This document shows, in pieces, positions 62,708 to 64,000 of a stretch of 64,000 nucleotides of DNA. This DNA comes from Rhizobium sullae (GTDB taxonomy: Bacteria; Pseudomonadota; Alphaproteobacteria; Rhizobiales; Rhizobiaceae): NCBI RefSeq assembly GCF_900169785.1, contig NZ_FWER01000003.1:124001-188000 (forward strand). The letters run 5' to 3'. Position 1 is the first letter of the stretch. The number at the start of each line of letters is the position of its first letter. The position numbers and the translations under genes were made by a program. The notes under the pieces were generated by a model, which ran no database searches, had not been told where the DNA came from, and saw nothing but the letters and a program-made list of their open reading frames with translations.

Positions 62708-62872
62708 TCAGTGAAGGGTTTCAGGCCGGATTTCGTTGGAGAGAATTTTCAGGGCGTCTTCGAGCGCAGCGACCAGAATATCGGTCAGCTCATCACCCTT
62801 GTTTTCGAGGAACGCCAAGCTCACGGCCTCGTCTTGTGTTTCAAAGAAGTGCTGGATTTCGTTCGACATCAT
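62708..62872 (-). CDS. Small acidic protein (54 aa)
   Basis: A 54-residue protein (MMSNEIQHFFETQDEAVSLA... ending LSNEIRPETLH) with a aaagga site before a double ATG (62870-62872 or 62867-62869). It looks entirely helical and acidic. No family recognised. It lies alone between the AraC gene and the DUF930 gene, in the same direction as both. Confidence 0.5.
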   Translation of the reverse strand: MMSNEIQHFFETQDEAVSLAFLENKGDELTDILVAALEDALKILSNEIRPETLH

Positions 62873-62955
62873 CGTCCTTTCATTCACCGGAACATTCAGC
62901 GATGTAAGCAGGATTACGAGAAGTCACTTGCGCAGGGCTGACGTAGCCGGCGCCA

Positions 62956-64000
62956 TCAGTATTCCGGGAAGCCGCGGCTCCGCCACTGGCTGCTTGGAAT
63001 CGGATCGCCGACATCGACGGCGAAGGACACGATCTTGGTCACTCCTTCATCGACCTCGCAGCGGAATTGAACGTCATACCAGCCCTCGCGCGTGCGGAAA
63101 GCGCCACGCCGAACGTCCAGCTTCGTGCCGCGCGGTAGCGCATAGGCTGGGACGATCACCGGATTGTAGGGGGGCGAGCCGTGAACCAGCTGCTCGCGAA
63201 GCTCGGTACTGCAAAGCTGGGCGGCCCGCCTGCTGCGCGGCAGGTTGCCCATGGCGGTTTTTGCCACGGGATCGTCGGTTGCATTCTGCGAAAAGAGCGT
63301 CTTTGCTTCCTTTAGCTTTGTGGGCTTTTCAACCTTCGCCACTTCCGTCTGATCGGTGTTCGGCTTGTCCGCGAGCTTTGTCTGTTCGAAGCCGGTCTTG
63401 GAGCCGTTTTCCGCGCCAGCCGCAGGTCCGTTCTTCTCCGGATTGACAGCGGAGATATCCACCTGCGGCAGTTGGACGTCGTCCGGCACCGGATTTGCCG
63501 GTGGTTTGCCGGCGACGGGCGGCTTTGCTGCAACCGTCTCGGCCGGTTCCGGCTCCTCGGGTCTCGGCTCGTCCGGCGGAGTCACCGGTGGCTTGCCTGC
63601 TTCCGCTGAAGCATTGCCCGTTTCGGATTTGCGCGGGCCGCTATCCTTGTCGCCGTATTCGAAGACGGGTCTGAGAACTGGCATGCTCTGTCCCTTCCCG
63701 TCCTTGTCGGCAGAATCGTTCTTGGCTTCAGACTTCGGCGGTTCGGACGGCTTTTCTTCCGGCTTGGCTTCCGGCGGCGCCGGAGGTGGTGGGGGCGGCG
63801 GAGGTGGTGGTGGCGCCGGCGGTTTCTGCTCGGCCTTCTCCTCGATCTTCGGCAGTTCGGGAGGCTTCTCAGCCGGCTTTTGTTCTTCCACCTTCTTTTC
63901 TTCGGCCTTCTTCTCCTCCGGCTGTTTTTCCTCGTCCGGCGGAGGCACGAGATCGACGTTCACCGTCTCCTCTTCTGGCGGCTGCGGAGCCTTCTCGGGC
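62956..64000 (-). CDS. DUF930 protein with proline/glutamate-rich TonB-like stalk (5' end beyond window)
   Basis: At least 348 codons, open to the right edge, so the start lies outside. The visible N-terminal ~200 residues are low complexity: Lys/Glu/Pro repeats (EEKKAEEKKVEEQKPAEKPP), a run of 11 prolines, then Pro/Glu linkers, like the periplasm-spanning stalk of TonB. The C-terminal ~115 residues are the DUF930 domain (RSRRAAQLCSTELREQLVHG, PPYNPVIVPAYALPRGTKLD, WYDVQFRCEVDEGVTKIVSF). DUF930 proteins usually have an N-terminal membrane helix, which should lie just past the edge. Role unknown. Confidence 0.88.
   Translation of the reverse strand, partial: PEKAPQPPEEETVNVDLVPPPDEEKQPEEKKAEEKKVEEQKPAEKPPELPKIEEKAEQKPPAPPPPPPPPPPPAPPEAKPEEKPSEPPKSEAKNDSADKDGKGQSMPVLRPVFEYGDKDSGPRKSETGNASAEAGKPPVTPPDEPRPEEPEPAETVAAKPPVAGKPPANPVPDDVQLPQVDISAVNPEKNGPAAGAENGSKTGFEQTKLADKPNTDQTEVAKVEKPTKLKEAKTLFSQNATDDPVAKTAMGNLPRSRRAAQLCSTELREQLVHGSPPYNPVIVPAYALPRGTKLDVRRGAFRTREGWYDVQFRCEVDEGVTKIVSFAVDVGDPIPSSQWRSRGFPEY

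Noticed and set aside
63768..63830. GGTGGTGG-rich tract as a regulatory or structural repeat
   Set aside because: It simply encodes the poly-proline stretch of the DUF930 protein on the minus strand.

Overview
The window looks like a chromosomal segment of a member of the Rhizobiaceae (Rhizobium/Agrobacterium type). The reasons are high-GC coding with an alphaproteobacterial gene set: a GlcNAc-type kinase/GntR/ABC locus, cobalamin-dependent metH under a SahR-like palindrome, AGE epimerase, DUF4174, DUF930, a betaine ABC operon, and a beta-glucan-synthase-like exopolysaccharide locus. I cannot name the species from sequence alone.

Layout. (1) 1-11.7 kb is core: an amino-sugar uptake/phosphorylation locus with its GntR regulator, a decayed PemK-type toxin-antitoxin pair, metH, an AGE-family epimerase, small conserved genes and a SIMPL periplasmic protein. 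(2) A tRNA with anticodon CAT (11856-11931) is the integration site of a ~22 kb genomic island (11914-33939). The island is bounded by a perfect 19-bp direct repeat that includes the tRNA 3' end and carries candidate integrase arm sites at both ends. It encodes a tyrosine integrase, a DotA/TraY homolog with two partner genes, small membrane proteins, a serine recombinase, an HTH-metalloprotease pair, a three-gene cluster with a PD-(D/E)xK nuclease-like protein, a ParA-like ATPase pair, a plasmid-type replication initiator, a type IIG restriction-modification enzyme and a MobV-like relaxase. No other mating-pore genes are present, so it is best read as an integrative mobilizable element rather than a self-transmissible one. 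(3) 33.9-38.3 kb is the wreck of an older island stacked behind the new one: a tyrosine integrase broken into pieces, fragments of IS5 and IS481 transposases, remnants of a DUF1156 methylase and an ECK-type nuclease, an intact Phd/PIN toxin-antitoxin pair, a PagL-like outer-membrane protein and a zinc-ribbon protein. (4) 38.5-45.5 kb has an MNT-HEPN fusion protein and a three-gene exopolysaccharide operon (membrane fusion protein, secreted alpha/alpha-toroid protein, GT2 synthase). (5) 45.5-55.4 kb is an eight-gene catabolic operon led by its own LacI regulator: Gfo/Idh/MocA, CoA transferase, enoyl-CoA hydratase, aldehyde dehydrogenase, GMC oxidoreductase, SDR, GMC oxidoreductase. Two LacI operators lie in front of it. 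(6) 55.4-64 kb returns to core genes: YjbQ, DUF1428, a quaternary-amine ABC operon, DUF427, an EamA exporter next to an AraC regulator, and a proline-rich DUF930 protein cut by the window edge.

How the parts relate. The island combines integration (tyrosine integrase), conjugative processing (relaxase), possible extrachromosomal maintenance (Rep, ParA) and defence (type IIG enzyme, candidate nuclease cluster). Its single mating-apparatus-like gene, dotA/traY, is the most intriguing piece. A strongly folded intergenic element at 17.93-18.12 kb is the most striking non-coding signal. Outside the island, the LacI operon and the exopolysaccharide operon are the two coherent metabolic units.
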